From assembly GCA_034406715.1 (NCBI GenBank), contig CP137866.1, positions 930,001 through 994,000 of the forward strand: a stretch of 64,000 nt of DNA, read 5' to 3'. The stretch is from Rhodotorula mucilaginosa. Lineage: Eukaryota > Basidiomycota > Microbotryomycetes > Sporidiobolales > Sporidiobolaceae. The notes beneath the pieces were generated by a model that did not search any database, had not been told where the DNA came from, and saw only the letters and a program-made list of their open reading frames with translations. The translations under genes and the position numbers were made by a program. This document shows, piece by piece, positions 50,511 through 61,229 of the stretch (its first letter is position 1; every line of letters begins with the position of its first letter).

Positions 50511-53500
50511 ATGGACGCGCCGCAGCTGCTGCAGCTCTTGCAGGCAACGCTCGACGCCAATCCCAACACCCGACTCCAGGCAGAACTTCATCTCGCTCAG
50601 GCTAGCCGCTCGTCCGGTGCGTGTGGCAGGCTGAAACGGAGCGGAGAAGGTAGCGCAAGGAGAGTTATTTTGCAGCTGACCGTGGCGGGCCTCCCTCCGC
50701 AGAGACGGCACTCGGACTCGCGCGACTCGCAACCGATCAGCAAGTCGAGGTTCCCTGGCGACAGGTTCGTGACCCTAGCTAGACCCGCTTCCTTGCCGAC
50801 AATGAGCTGAAACGATTACAACTTGACGCAGGCCGCCAGCTTCGCCCTGAAGAAGTACGTCAAGGAATACTGGTCGCCGTTCTTTGCCAGCTTCAAAGGA
50901 CCTGAAGCCACCTCGCCAGAGGTACGCAGCACTATGGGGTCTCGTGGCAGGACTAGATACTCACTCCAATGAGCGTGCCCCGCAGATCAAAGAACAGGTC
51001 CGACAGATCCTGTACGGCGGCTTGACGGACCCTGTCCGTAAAATCAGGCTCGCATGCGTGCGTCGAATCAATCCAGCGTGCCAAGGGGCCCACAACTGAC
51101 GCATAATTCGCAGGCCAACATTGTGTCGCTCATCGCGCAGCCAGACTGGCCAGAGGACTGGCCGACGTTGCTTGATCAGCTCCTAGCCCTCGTCCGTTCG
51201 CCCTCCATCGACGCCGTCGAAGGTGGCATGCGGGCACTCAACGACTTTGTCAGCATCACTCTGACTGAGGATCAGCTCTTGCCCGTCGCGCAAGACATGC
51301 TCCCAACTTTGCTCGCCATCCTCGGCGCTCCCGAGACGTACGGCCCCTCGACTCGTGCCCGCGTCGTCCTCATCTTCCGGCAATGCGTCATGACCCTCTT
51401 CACGGTCAAGGACGAGCACCCCGCGGCGGTCAAAGCTGCGGTGGGCCAGATCCTACCCGTCTGGCTCAGTGCCTTCCAGCAGCTTCTCTCGTCCGACCCT
51501 GCCGCCGAGATGCAAGCGGCCGGATCTTGCGAGTGCTTCGCTGTCCGAACCGCCGTCATCCAAGCTCTCGAAGTCGTGCTCAACTCCTTCCCCTCCACCC
51601 TGAAAGCGACCCTGCCCGACTACCTCGCCATCGCCAGCGCACACCTCGAAGCGCTCCTCCCGGTATACGAAGCGGCGTGCCTGTCGAGCTCGTCCGATTT
51701 TTCCTTGCCGTCCGCCTCGACGGGAGAGGAGGACTCGGATGTGTCAACAGACCTCGGTACACTGGTCGCATCGATCATCGACTTTGTCGCACAAGCCGGG
51801 CGCCGGAAAGCCGTGCGTTCAGTGCTCACGGACGGCCGCGGTCCGTCCGCTTCTCTCGTGGAATTCTGCCTCAAAGCCATCGACTTTGCCAAGATGACTA
51901 GAGACGACGTAAGTCTCGCTGACATGGTGCGTGTGGTGGGAATGGTCTGGCTGATTCGCTGGCGGTACTCGAAACAGGAGGACAACTGGGCGAGCGACCC
52001 GAATGCATTCGTCGCGGACGAAGACGACGAGATGATGACGGCCTACAACGTCCGGTCTGCAGCGCTCGACCTCGTGATCGTGAGTCGTGACTCCTTGTAC
52101 CCGACGGCGTTTACACTCACTCCTCATCAATGGCAGGCTTTCGTTGAAACCCTGGGCGATTCTGCCTACCGAGCTCTCCAAGCTGCGTTTGAGCGAGCGG
52201 CTCAGCGAGCCGAACAGCAGAAGGCTGCCGGCGACGAGGACTGGTGGAAAGGCTACGACAGCGCGCTCGCCGTCGTCGGCGCTGTGGCGGAGGACCTGAT
52301 CGACCACGTGCAGGAATGTCAGGAGGAGGCGAAGAGTCCCGCTTTCGCGCTCGAGCCCGTGTTCCAAGGCGTCGTCATGACATATCTGACTGCCAACGGT
52401 GCGCACTGCTTCCAATATTTCGACTCCATGAGGAGAGCTGATCTGACTTTCTCCGGCTTGCTCGCAATCGCAGACGTGCCGTTCTTGCAAGGCCGCGCCT
52501 TCGTCTTTGCCAGCCAGTTCGCAGAGCTTCTGCCGACACAGCTCGCAAAGCAGTACCTCGACGCTGCAATCAGTGTGCTCGACTCTGCCGACGCTAGCAT
52601 CCCCGTCAAGGTGTCGGCTGTCCGCGCCCTGACGAAGTGAGAAAGAAGGCTACAGGCTGCTACCGAAACAGATCACTGACTCTCCTTGTCTCCGGAACAG
52701 CTTCTTCCGCCACCTGAAAGAAAACGTCGATCCCAGTCAAGCCGCAACCGCACTCGCAAAGCTGCTCCCGCTGCTGCCGGAAACGAGCGAGAACACGCTC
52801 GTACTCGTACTCGACGCCATCCAGTCTCTGCTCAGGGTCGGGGGTCCTTCCATTGATGCCGCGACGTGTTCAGCGCTTATCCGGATCGTCCTGCAAACGT
52901 GGTTCGAGAAGCCCGAAGGTAGGTTCTTCGGAACTGGCTGCCCTCAGGACGAAACTAACTCGCTGGCCGTGCAGACCCTCTCTTGGGCTCCTCTATATCC
53001 GACATCTTTGCCGCATTATCGGCATGCGCATCGCCGGTCGTCGAGTCTGCTCTGCTGAACGAGGCACTTCCGGCCTTGGTTTCGACGATGGCGGAAGGTC
53101 GGTCCGACCCGAGCTCGATCCGAGCTGCTGCAGCTCTCGACATCTGCAGCCGCATCTTCTCGCGCTTCCCGACTCCCTTACCTCCGCAATCATTCCAGCG
53201 GGTCGCTGCCGTCCTCTTCGACTTGCTGGCGACGACCGAAGACCGCGACGTGACGCAGACCGGACTGGACGTCGTGACCACCGTAATCCGAAAGGACGTC
53301 TCACAGCTGCTCGAATGGTGCGCACCTGTTCCTGTTGAGTGACGACACGTCGGAGAGTAGAGACTGACACAAGGTCGCGGCATAGGAGGAGCCCGAGCGG
53401 CGAATCTGGCCTTGATCTCGTCCTCGCCGTGGTCGCAAGGCTGCTCGAGCCGTCCGAGTCTGAATCTGGCGGTCTCTTCGTCGGCGACCTCGTGATCCAC

Positions 53501-54621
53501 CTCGTTCGCAAAGCTGGCGCCGCGATTGGACCTGTCCTGCCCGGTCTGCTTCGGGCTTTCGTCACTCGTTTGGCTACCGCCGAAACCGCCATGTTCTCCC
53601 AGGTAAGCCTCGATAGACGCCGTCGGTGCAAGAGAGGGTTCACAGCTGATCACGTCACTACCGCAGAGCCTCATCTTGCCTTTCGCCTACCTCCTGCATC
53701 AACAACCGGATACTGTCTTATCTCTCCTCGAGAACCTCACGGTTCCAGGTCCGACGGGCCAGCCTCCGCAGCCGGCCCTGGCGGTGTTGCTCTCGCATTG
53801 GTGCGACTACGCGAACGACTTCCAGGGGTACTGGAACCAAAAGGTGTTCTCGGTTGCGATGGCGCAGCTGTACTCGCTGGCAGCCGAGCGACCGGCGTTA
53901 CAGCAGGTGCAGGTCAAGGGCGATCTGCTCTTGACGGAAGTCAACACGAACAAGATCATGACTCGAGCTCGCGCCCGTGCAAGTGAGTCTATTCCCGACC
54001 GCACAGAGGTAATCTGCAGTGCGCTGATGAGTGACGCCCCTCCCTCCTCAGATCCCGACCAATTCCCGCCGATTCCTTTCCCCGCCAAAGCGCTCAAGCT
54101 TCTGCTGCACGACGCGCAGACGGCAGCACAGTCTTCAGGGGGCGAGAAAGGCGTGCCGGACGACGCGGTCTCGGACGACGAGGACGACGAGTGGGCGGAC
54201 GAGGGTGCCGAGTTTACGGCTGGCAATGAGGAGGACCTCGACTTCCTTTCTGGTGCGCGATGGTGTCCATGCTGCGAGTCTGGCGTCTCCTAACTCACCG
54301 CGACTTTGCAGATATGCTCGCTGGCGGCGGACTTTCCAAGTACATGACGTCCGAGGACGATGAAGACGACGACGCCGACGAGCAAGACCTTCACGATGAC
54401 CCGATCTGGCAGCTCGACCTCCATGTGAGCCATCTGTCCACCTCCAGACGAGTATCGAGCAAGCGCTGACCTGGTCTTTTGCGCTCCCCTCCCAGGAGCA
54501 CCTCAAGTCTTTCTTCCGGCATGCGTACGAGACCGACCAGACGTCGTTTCGACAGCTTGCCGAAACTTACTTGAATGAGGAGGAGAAGGGGGTCTTGACT
54601 CATCTCTTGCAGTCTGCGTAA
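50511..54621 (+). CDS. KAP114: Importin-9 / Kap114 karyopherin-beta
   Basis: Nuclear import receptor; family members carry histones and TBP through the pore with Ran-GTP. About 1050 residues, the expected length, from around ten exons. The start MDAPQLLQLLQATLDANPNT opens the importin N-terminal domain, continued over short exons: ETALGLARLATDQQVEVPWR, then AASFALKKYVKEYWSPFF, EIKEQVRQILYGGLTDPVRK, IRLACANIVSLIAQPDWPED. HEAT-repeat helices follow through the large exon 51115-52638. An acidic segment near the C-terminus (DEDDEWADEGAEFTAGNEED and EDDEDDDADEQDLHDDPIW) is the hallmark loop of this karyopherin. It ends EEEKGVLTHLLQSA at the stop 54619-54621. Orthology to Kap114/IPO9 is well supported by the N-terminus and acidic C-terminal loop. 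Confidence 0.9.
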
Positions 54622-54707
54622 TGATAGATTCGGTATTCCGCGTAGACTCGGCGGCAATGGGCTCTTTGCAACGCCGGAAATCAGAGATGGCAAAGATGGC
54701 AGCGAGA

Positions 54708-57193
54708 CTATGAAGCTACTGGTTTGGGTTGGGCCCACGTCGCGCTTGAAGGCGTAACATTGGAAGGTGGGTCGACCATCAGCTCAGGCGAAACGGCTCG
54801 CAAAGGTGTGTCCGCGGCGACCATCTCGGGCTGTGCTGGAGGCAACGGCGTGGCGACGTGCGAGGACCCCTCCTCCGCAGTCAAGGGCGCCTCGGAAGCA
54901 TTTGGATGCAATTCCTGATACGCCGTGAGAGGCGAGACATGCAACGGATCCTTTGACCAAGCGTCGACGGCACTCTTCGGCAAGACATGCCCCCCAAGGA
55001 CGACCGCCTCCTCTCCGAGCCGTTCCATCCGCAACCTCACCATCTCTTCCAACGTCGTCTGCGAATGCCCTTCCTCGTCGTCCCACGCATCGTTTGAGAC
55101 TCCCCCGTGCGGTTCAAACTCGACTTGGCGGACGAGGGCTTGGTCCGGGAGGCGTTGGCCGAACGCGTACAAGACGCGAGAGGAGGCGCGGCGACGCGGG
55201 GCGGCGGCGGCGGCGTCGTCGTTGGAAGTGCCGTTGGAGCCTTTGGGGCCGTGGGAGGCCATGACGGCGTCTCGGAGGGCGACCGAATGGAAGAACGAGT
55301 CGGGGAGGCGTTTCCGGACGAGTTTGGCGCGAGCAGGAGGAGCGGCGGCGGCGGCGGCGGCGTTGGGGTTTGACGTTCCTTGTCGGGCATTCGCCGCGTC
55401 GTCTCCCGCCATGGCGGCATCCTCATCGTCGTCCAGCTCGTCGACCTCTTCTTCTTCGTCGTCCTGTTCGTCCTCGTCATCATCCGTCTCGGCGTACGAC
55501 ACCCCCGCTCGGCTTGACCTCCTCACACGCTTGGCCGGACTCCTATTCGGAGGCAGCACCTTCGCGCCTCCCGCATTCGTCGCGGGGGTCGTCGTGGACA
55601 CCGCCGGCGAGACGCTTCCCCCCGCGCGCAACTGCAACGGCGCCCGCGTGGCCTTGTCGATGCTCGACCTCGGTTTGAGCCCGAGTTTGCGCCTCTCTTC
55701 GGCGCGCTCGCGTTCGGCCTTGCGGTCCCGTTTGGGACCTTTGCGTAATTCGCCCTTGACGGTGTACCGATCGAGGTCGTAACCCCCGTCGCGACGCGCA
55801 GCAGAAGGATGGTTGTTGGTAGCGGTGGTGGGGATGGCTGTTGTCGAGGGTGGACCAAACTTGATCCGGATGGTGGTCTTGTTGCCGTTCGAGTCGGAGA
55901 CGCTCGCCGCCGAGACGGGCGTCGAAGGTCGTCCGTGCGGCGCGTTCGGGTTCGACTCGGCCGGGCGAGATGCAGCATGACTGCTGAAAGGCCGCGGTCG
56001 AGTCGGCACGGGGGCGTGTAGGGAAGGGGAAGCGGTACGCGTGTCGCGACCACCAGCGTTGCTGGCGGCGGGGTTGGAAGGACCGGGGACGGCTCCTGCT
56101 CCGGCGAGGTTGAGAAAGTTGGATTTCCGCGGCTGGTTCGGCAGCAAGGCGTCGTACCTGTGAGGTCGGACTCTCTGCGACATCAGCATACGGGCGAAGA
56201 TAACTGAACGCCTCCACCGATGCTAACGAGATAAAAGACGCGCCCCTCACCTGGCGAGTTTCTCCCCCATAGCCTTGATCCGCCTCTGCCGTTCCGCCTC
56301 GGCCCTCCCGCCCGCGCTCGTGCCCGCATAGACCCACGTCCTACCGCGCAACTCTTCGAGCTCGTTGATGAGTTTCGAGCGTTCGTGGATCAAGCGTTCG
56401 CGCTCGAGGCGGGCGGCGCGCTTCTCGAGCACTTCGGGGTAGCGGTGCAGGCGGTGGTAGAACGCGTCCGAGGTGTCGATCTGCGGGACCCAAGCGGCGG
56501 GTCAGTTCCGTGTCCGTTTGCTTTGAGGTGAGTCTACGGATATGAGAGAGAGGGAAGAGAGAGAGAGAGAGAGACGCACTTCGGCCGCGGCGTGGCGAGT
56601 CCCGCGAGGCGGCAGCAGTTCCGTCTCGTCGAGGAGACGGAACAGCGGCTTTACAGCGGGAGGCGCTTGGGCTGCGGTCCCTTCCTCCGCCTTGATCGAC
56701 TCTTGACTCCCGGCTTCTTTGTGGTTCGGCGTTGCGCTGCTGCTGCTGCTGCTGAAAGTCAAATTCGCGGCGGCGGCTGCAGCGGTCGTCGATGTCGAGG
56801 AAGTCTGATAGGGGACGAGGTCTCGGGGCTGTTTCGAGACTAGGCGGATCCTCGTCCGAGCGGGCAAGTACCTCGGTTGGCCATGTCCTAGAGCGGGTCA
56901 AGAGGTCAGCGGAGGGTCCCAAAGAGAGAGGAACTGGCGCGCGCACCTTCGCCGTCTGTCGAGTTTCCCGGACTGTTTGGCTCTGCGGCAGCTTGTCCTC
57001 TCGAGCTCCTGGTGACTCTGCGTTCGCGCTTCTGGACTGCGTGCGCCAGCGTCGGTTGCGGTTCTTGGTGTGGTGCAGCACCTGCCGGAGAAGGGGCGGG
57101 CTGGTCGTCGTCGAGGCGGCGCTTGCCGAGGGCTTTGCTGGACGGCGGTGCTGCTGCTGCTACTGGGAGCTGCACGACTGCCTCGAGCGACAT
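54708..57193 (-). CDS. Probable nuclear protein with SAS4/PEHE-like helical segment
   Basis: About 700 residues from four exons in consistent phase. The start at 57193 gives MSLEAVVQLPVAAAAPPSSK, followed by a basic disordered region (KRERRVTRSSRG). Exon 2 starts GHGQPRYLPARTRIRLVSKQ. Exon 3 holds the most ordered part: DTSDAFYHRLHRYPEVLEKR, then ARLERERLIHERSKLINELE and ELRGRTWVYAGTSAG, continuing to MGEKLARYDALLPNQPRKSN. By eye this resembles the SAS4 domain (YxxxHRxxE..., Arg-rich helix, ELR...W), found in subunits of silencing and acetyltransferase complexes. The long last exon (from about 56160) is disordered with acidic (ETDDDEDEQDDEEEEVDELD) and basic parts, and ends TWAQPKPVAS. Assignment to a complex is inference. 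It is convergent with importin-9 across 86 bp. Confidence 0.65.
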
Positions 57194-57781
57194 GCTCGAG
57201 CGGGAGTGGAGCACACAGACTCGGAGAGGGCGCAGGTTGCACCTCTGTCTCTCTCGCTTTCGACTTGGCTAGGTCTGATCCAACTAGAGTATGTACTGGG
57301 CTGGTTAACGCGTGACTTTATGCTCGCGTGTTGCATCCACGGAACGAGGACGTGTATCCGCTTTTCGTCTCTCCTCTCGCGGGAACCAATTGAAGGTCAA
57401 GGGGTGATGATGACTGCACTGGCCGCGAAAGCGACTCGGTAGCTCCCACTGTATACTGAGTGAATAGATCATCCTGGTCATCTGCACTCCCAGATCAAGC
57501 CTGTGCGAGTCGAGTGTGGGTTGAACGAGCAAGAGGAAGCGAGGTGGGGGAAAGGACACGACTCTGCTGTCATCCATAGCGCTCGACAGCTCTTTGCTGG
57601 GCTGGTACAGCGTACAGACACAGGAGCAAGGTCTGTGCACGCCCACCCTCGCTGGAACGGCCGTCCCTCGTCAGGTCAGTCTGGCTCCTCCCCCTTCCTC
57701 CTCACGGCGGCCACCTCTTCCCTCAATACGTCCCTGACACAGCAGAACACGCAGGACAGACTCGGAGAACAACGACAGCAA
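57194..57781. promoter_or_regulatory. Divergent promoter region SAS4-like / COG8
   Basis: 588 bp between divergent start codons. The COG8 frame stays open upstream to 57503, but that part lacks conservation signs and the ATG at 57782 precedes the recognisable protein, so it is read as leader. Confidence 0.4.
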
Positions 57782-60634
57782 ATGTCAATGCAAGCAGCCG
57801 CCCAAATGGCTTCGACCTCGGCGTACCGGCTCGACTCGCTCCCGCCGCCTCCGCCCGCCGACCCTGCCACGCCCGACGACGATGACGGCGAGGCCGCAGA
57901 ACCGATCCCGTCCCTCGCTGCCCTGCTCTTGTCGACTGCGCAGTCACTCGCAGATCGATCGCGGGTCCAACCCACCACCGCAGCGACACCAGCGACCAGC
58001 AAACCTACCATCAAGGGACTATCCAGCGGCGGCGGCGGCAGCAAGAGTACAGCGCAGGCTCCGCCGTTCCAACTCTCGACTTCGCCGGAAGCGTTGCTGT
58101 CCCATCCCGCCGCGCCGCCGTACCTCGCCTCGCTCCTCGCCCAGCCCCTCTCGCAAATCGAATCCCTCCCAGCGACGCTCGCCTCCCAATCCACCGCCCT
58201 CGACCAGGACCTCTCCTCCCTCGCCTACACGCGCTACTCTGCCTTCCTACAATCCCACGCCGCCGCGCAATCCATCTCGGCCCTGTTCACCACCCTGTCC
58301 GACTCGCTCTCGGCCCTGCTCGACTCGACCTCGTCGCTCGAACTCGCCGCCACCGCGTTCGGGTCCAAGATCCACTCGGTGCGCGACAAGCGAGAACGCA
58401 TGGCCCGCGTGCGCGATCGGATCGGCGAAGTCGAGGAACTGCTCGACGCTCCGAGCGTCGTCGACGCGTGCGTCCGTGCGGGTTACTGGTCCGAAGCGAT
58501 CGACGTCGCGACCCGACTCGAAAACTTGCACAAGCGCTTGCTCGCCAATGCAACCTCTTTCAGCTCCCGTGCCGCTCCCGATGCCGGAGAAGCGGACGAG
58601 GAGGAGCAAGACTCGGTCGAAGACGGCCGCGGCGCGCGCGTCTTGCTGGACCGCATCCGCGGCGAGGTCAACGTGGCGCTCCTGAGTCTGCGAACTCGCG
58701 TCCTCGAGAGCCTCGTCCAGCGGAACCTCAAACTGCCGGGCGCGGTCCGAGCCGTCGGCGTCTTGCGGCGGATCGCAGAGCGCGGCCTCGCAGTCGATCA
58801 GCACAACAGGGCTCAGCGAACCCCTCTCGCCAAACCCACCCCTCCCGCCGAGCTCGATGAAGATGCCCTGCGCGTCGTCTTCCTCGTCGCGAGGTGGAAG
58901 TGCCTCCGCGGCGAACTCGGAGGCGTCGAAGCCCAAATGGCCGCCGCCGGGATTCACCTTCTCGGTAAAGACGCCGCCGAAGGGGACCAGCACCACCTGC
59001 ACCACCTGCCCGCCGCTGCCGCTGCCGGGAAGCGAGACTTGCAAGTCTCGGCGGAGGAGAATGATGAGCGGGCGCGCTGGACGAAACGGTGGATCGAAGT
59101 GTGGCGGGAGATTGTCGGCGAAACGATCACGATGTACGCCGAGGTGTTTCTCGGCTCGGGCTCGGGTGGCGGCGGCGGCGTCAAACGGGCGCAAGAGGAC
59201 TCGAACGGGACGCCGCTCCTGCGAGCCCATGCGCTCTCGCCGACGGCGCCGTTGCACTTGTTCCTGTCCTCGGCGCTCGACTCGCTCTCGACCGTCCTCG
59301 CGCGCGCCATCGCGGGGCTCAACTCGTCCTCGGCCTTGTCATCCCTCGTCACTCAGCTCACGTACTGTTCCCATTCGTTCGCGCGCTACGGGCTCGATTT
59401 CCGCCAAGTGATCCAGCTCCGCGAGCGGGTCGAACTCCGCATCGGGAGGATCGTCGCCCTCGAGTGGGAGGCGGCGGGACGGAAATGGGAAAAGGAGTGG
59501 AGGGACGCGTGGGGTCATTCGGGAGGGGCGATCATGACGGCTGCCAAGGCACGGCGGAGCGGTCGCGTCCCCTTGACGGATTGGCTCGTCGTGCCCGAGG
59601 GGCTGTCGACCGCGTTGTCGACGCCGACGCCACCCCCGCCGACTTCTTCTTACGATTCTCCCCCGACTGAAAGTTGGCATCACCAACCGAGTCCGTCGAT
59701 CGCCCTCTTCCCGCCCTTGGCTCGGTTCCTCAACGCGCACGCCACGGCGCTCAATTCGCTCCGACTCTTACCGCCCGTCTCGCTGTTCACACCCCTCCGA
59801 CGAGCGCAGGCGATCGAACTCGATCGGGCGACCCAGGTCTTGTCGGCGTTCACGGACGCGTGGCTCGCGGCGATCGCGTCGACGCCGTTGCTTTCCTCGC
59901 CGGGGGGTTTCGTGTCGCCCAATCCGGGAGAAAATGACGGCGAACTCTCCACGGACGAGCGTACCATCGCCCACGAACGGGACGAGGAGCGGAGAGCCGT
60001 CGCTGCCGCCGTTGCTTGGTTCGGACGAGCGGTCGTCACGTGGTGCTCTGAGGCGCTCGAGACGGGCGTCTATGCCGAACTTGTCGAGAGTGGACGTGCA
60101 GGGGAGCGCAGAGTCGTCGCAGAGGGGGTCAAGCAGGCGAGGAGGAGGTGCGAACAGCTCGTGGCCAAGATTGAGGGGAGGGACTACGTCGAACCGAGTC
60201 CTGCGAAGGTCCCGTCGGCGTCGGTTCCTTCCGCCGCCGTGGTGGCAAATGGTCAACCCTCCTCGGACGACGACAAGCTCAAATCCCCGCCACCACCGAT
60301 CACGACCGAATTGCCCGTCATCGACGCTGACGCACCCGTCTCGGCGGCACCTTCGTCGCCGAACAACGACGCGCTCGACCCCGCTTCAGCTCTGAACGGC
60401 AACGCCTCGAAACCCGCCGATTTCCTCGTCTCGCCCGTCGACAACGACGATGCAGATCCAGACCTCGAGCTTGAACTTGAGGCGGAGGAAGGGCGTCCGA
60501 CATCATCGAGCGACGCGCTCGGAACGGAGGCTCCTTATGTCGTGCACGAAAAGGCGCCGCCGCCACCTGCGCCGCTGGCCGACTCGGTCGTCGCGCCTCT
60601 CAAAGCAGACGACGACGTTGGAGGCTCTCAGTAG
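57782..60634 (+). CDS. COG8: Conserved oligomeric Golgi complex subunit 8
   Basis: A single uninterrupted exon of 950 residues. COG is the Golgi tether for retrograde vesicles; Cog8 links the two lobes. The start MSMQAAAQMASTSAYRLDSL is chosen over the open upstream frame because that stretch reads as untranslated leader. The Dor1-type region begins near residue 100 (PYLASLLAQPLSQIESLPAT) and includes YTRYSAFLQSHAAAQSISAL, ELAATAFGSKIHSVRDKRER, the conserved core LLDAPSVVDACVRAGYWSEA with IDVATRLENLHKRLL, and LRTRVLESLVQRNLKLPGAV. A Gly-rich insert and a long acidic disordered C-terminus (DDADPDLELELEAEEGRPTS) make it longer than the roughly 600-residue animal protein. It is intronless in an intron-rich region. 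Confidence 0.82.
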   Translation: MSMQAAAQMASTSAYRLDSLPPPPPADPATPDDDDGEAAEPIPSLAALLLSTAQSLADRSRVQPTTAATPATSKPTIKGLSSGGGGSKSTAQAPPFQLSTSPEALLSHPAAPPYLASLLAQPLSQIESLPATLASQSTALDQDLSSLAYTRYSAFLQSHAAAQSISALFTTLSDSLSALLDSTSSLELAATAFGSKIHSVRDKRERMARVRDRIGEVEELLDAPSVVDACVRAGYWSEAIDVATRLENLHKRLLANATSFSSRAAPDAGEADEEEQDSVEDGRGARVLLDRIRGEVNVALLSLRTRVLESLVQRNLKLPGAVRAVGVLRRIAERGLAVDQHNRAQRTPLAKPTPPAELDEDALRVVFLVARWKCLRGELGGVEAQMAAAGIHLLGKDAAEGDQHHLHHLPAAAAAGKRDLQVSAEENDERARWTKRWIEVWREIVGETITMYAEVFLGSGSGGGGGVKRAQEDSNGTPLLRAHALSPTAPLHLFLSSALDSLSTVLARAIAGLNSSSALSSLVTQLTYCSHSFARYGLDFRQVIQLRERVELRIGRIVALEWEAAGRKWEKEWRDAWGHSGGAIMTAAKARRSGRVPLTDWLVVPEGLSTALSTPTPPPPTSSYDSPPTESWHHQPSPSIALFPPLARFLNAHATALNSLRLLPPVSLFTPLRRAQAIELDRATQVLSAFTDAWLAAIASTPLLSSPGGFVSPNPGENDGELSTDERTIAHERDEERRAVAAAVAWFGRAVVTWCSEALETGVYAELVESGRAGERRVVAEGVKQARRRCEQLVAKIEGRDYVEPSPAKVPSASVPSAAVVANGQPSSDDDKLKSPPPPITTELPVIDADAPVSAAPSSPNNDALDPASALNGNASKPADFLVSPVDNDDADPDLELELEAEEGRPTSSSDALGTEAPYVVHEKAPPPPAPLADSVVAPLKADDDVGGSQ

Positions 60635-61229
60635 AAGAAAGTATACGGCTGCAATTCAGCTGATCTCTCTCTCCGCTCGCGGGCGCCCCTCGCAGAGCGC
60701 GATGCGAGGCTGTTTGACTTTCTCCAGCGAGGCCCGGTGCTCTTCTTGCCACCGCCGACCTCTTTCGACGCCAGTGCATGCTGCTTCGACGATACAATCT
60801 CGCCCACTTGAGAGGCGACTCGACATTCCGGCATCTTCCTCCCGTCGAAACGCACCACCCGGTATTTCTGACCACCGTGTCTCTCAGGCCGTATCTTGTA
60901 TCTCGGAGGCTCACCCCGGCCATCGGTCTCGAGCGGCTATAGACACCTTATCACGCCATTCCAGATAAGGTGCGCCCCCCACGCGGTACGTGCTTTGACC
61001 ACATGATGCATGTCGAAGGCGTTGGTCCGCGGACAAGCCGACGCCACCATCAGAACGGCGCACGATAAGATTGAGTACCTTGAGTACTTTGAGTACCTTC
61101 CGTACGCTGGGTATATCCAACACCGCCGCTCGCTGATAGCGCTCCCTCACTGCGTCGACTGACCTCGTCGAGGTTGTGCAGCACCCCGCCCCCGTGACCG
61201 CCACCGCAAGTGAGTAGGCAGCAACCGAC
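60635..61229. other. Intergenic region after COG8
   Basis: 595 bp with COG8 3' UTR and the upstream region of the next gene. It contains a short direct repeat of a GAGTACCTT-like unit near 61072-61101 (three imperfect copies of about 11 nt). No gene is supported. Confidence 0.4.

Noticed and set aside
57503-57781. Longer COG8 N-terminus from the ATG at 57503
   Set aside because: The stretch lacks features of the family and looks like untranslated leader; the ATG at 57782 directly precedes recognisable protein.
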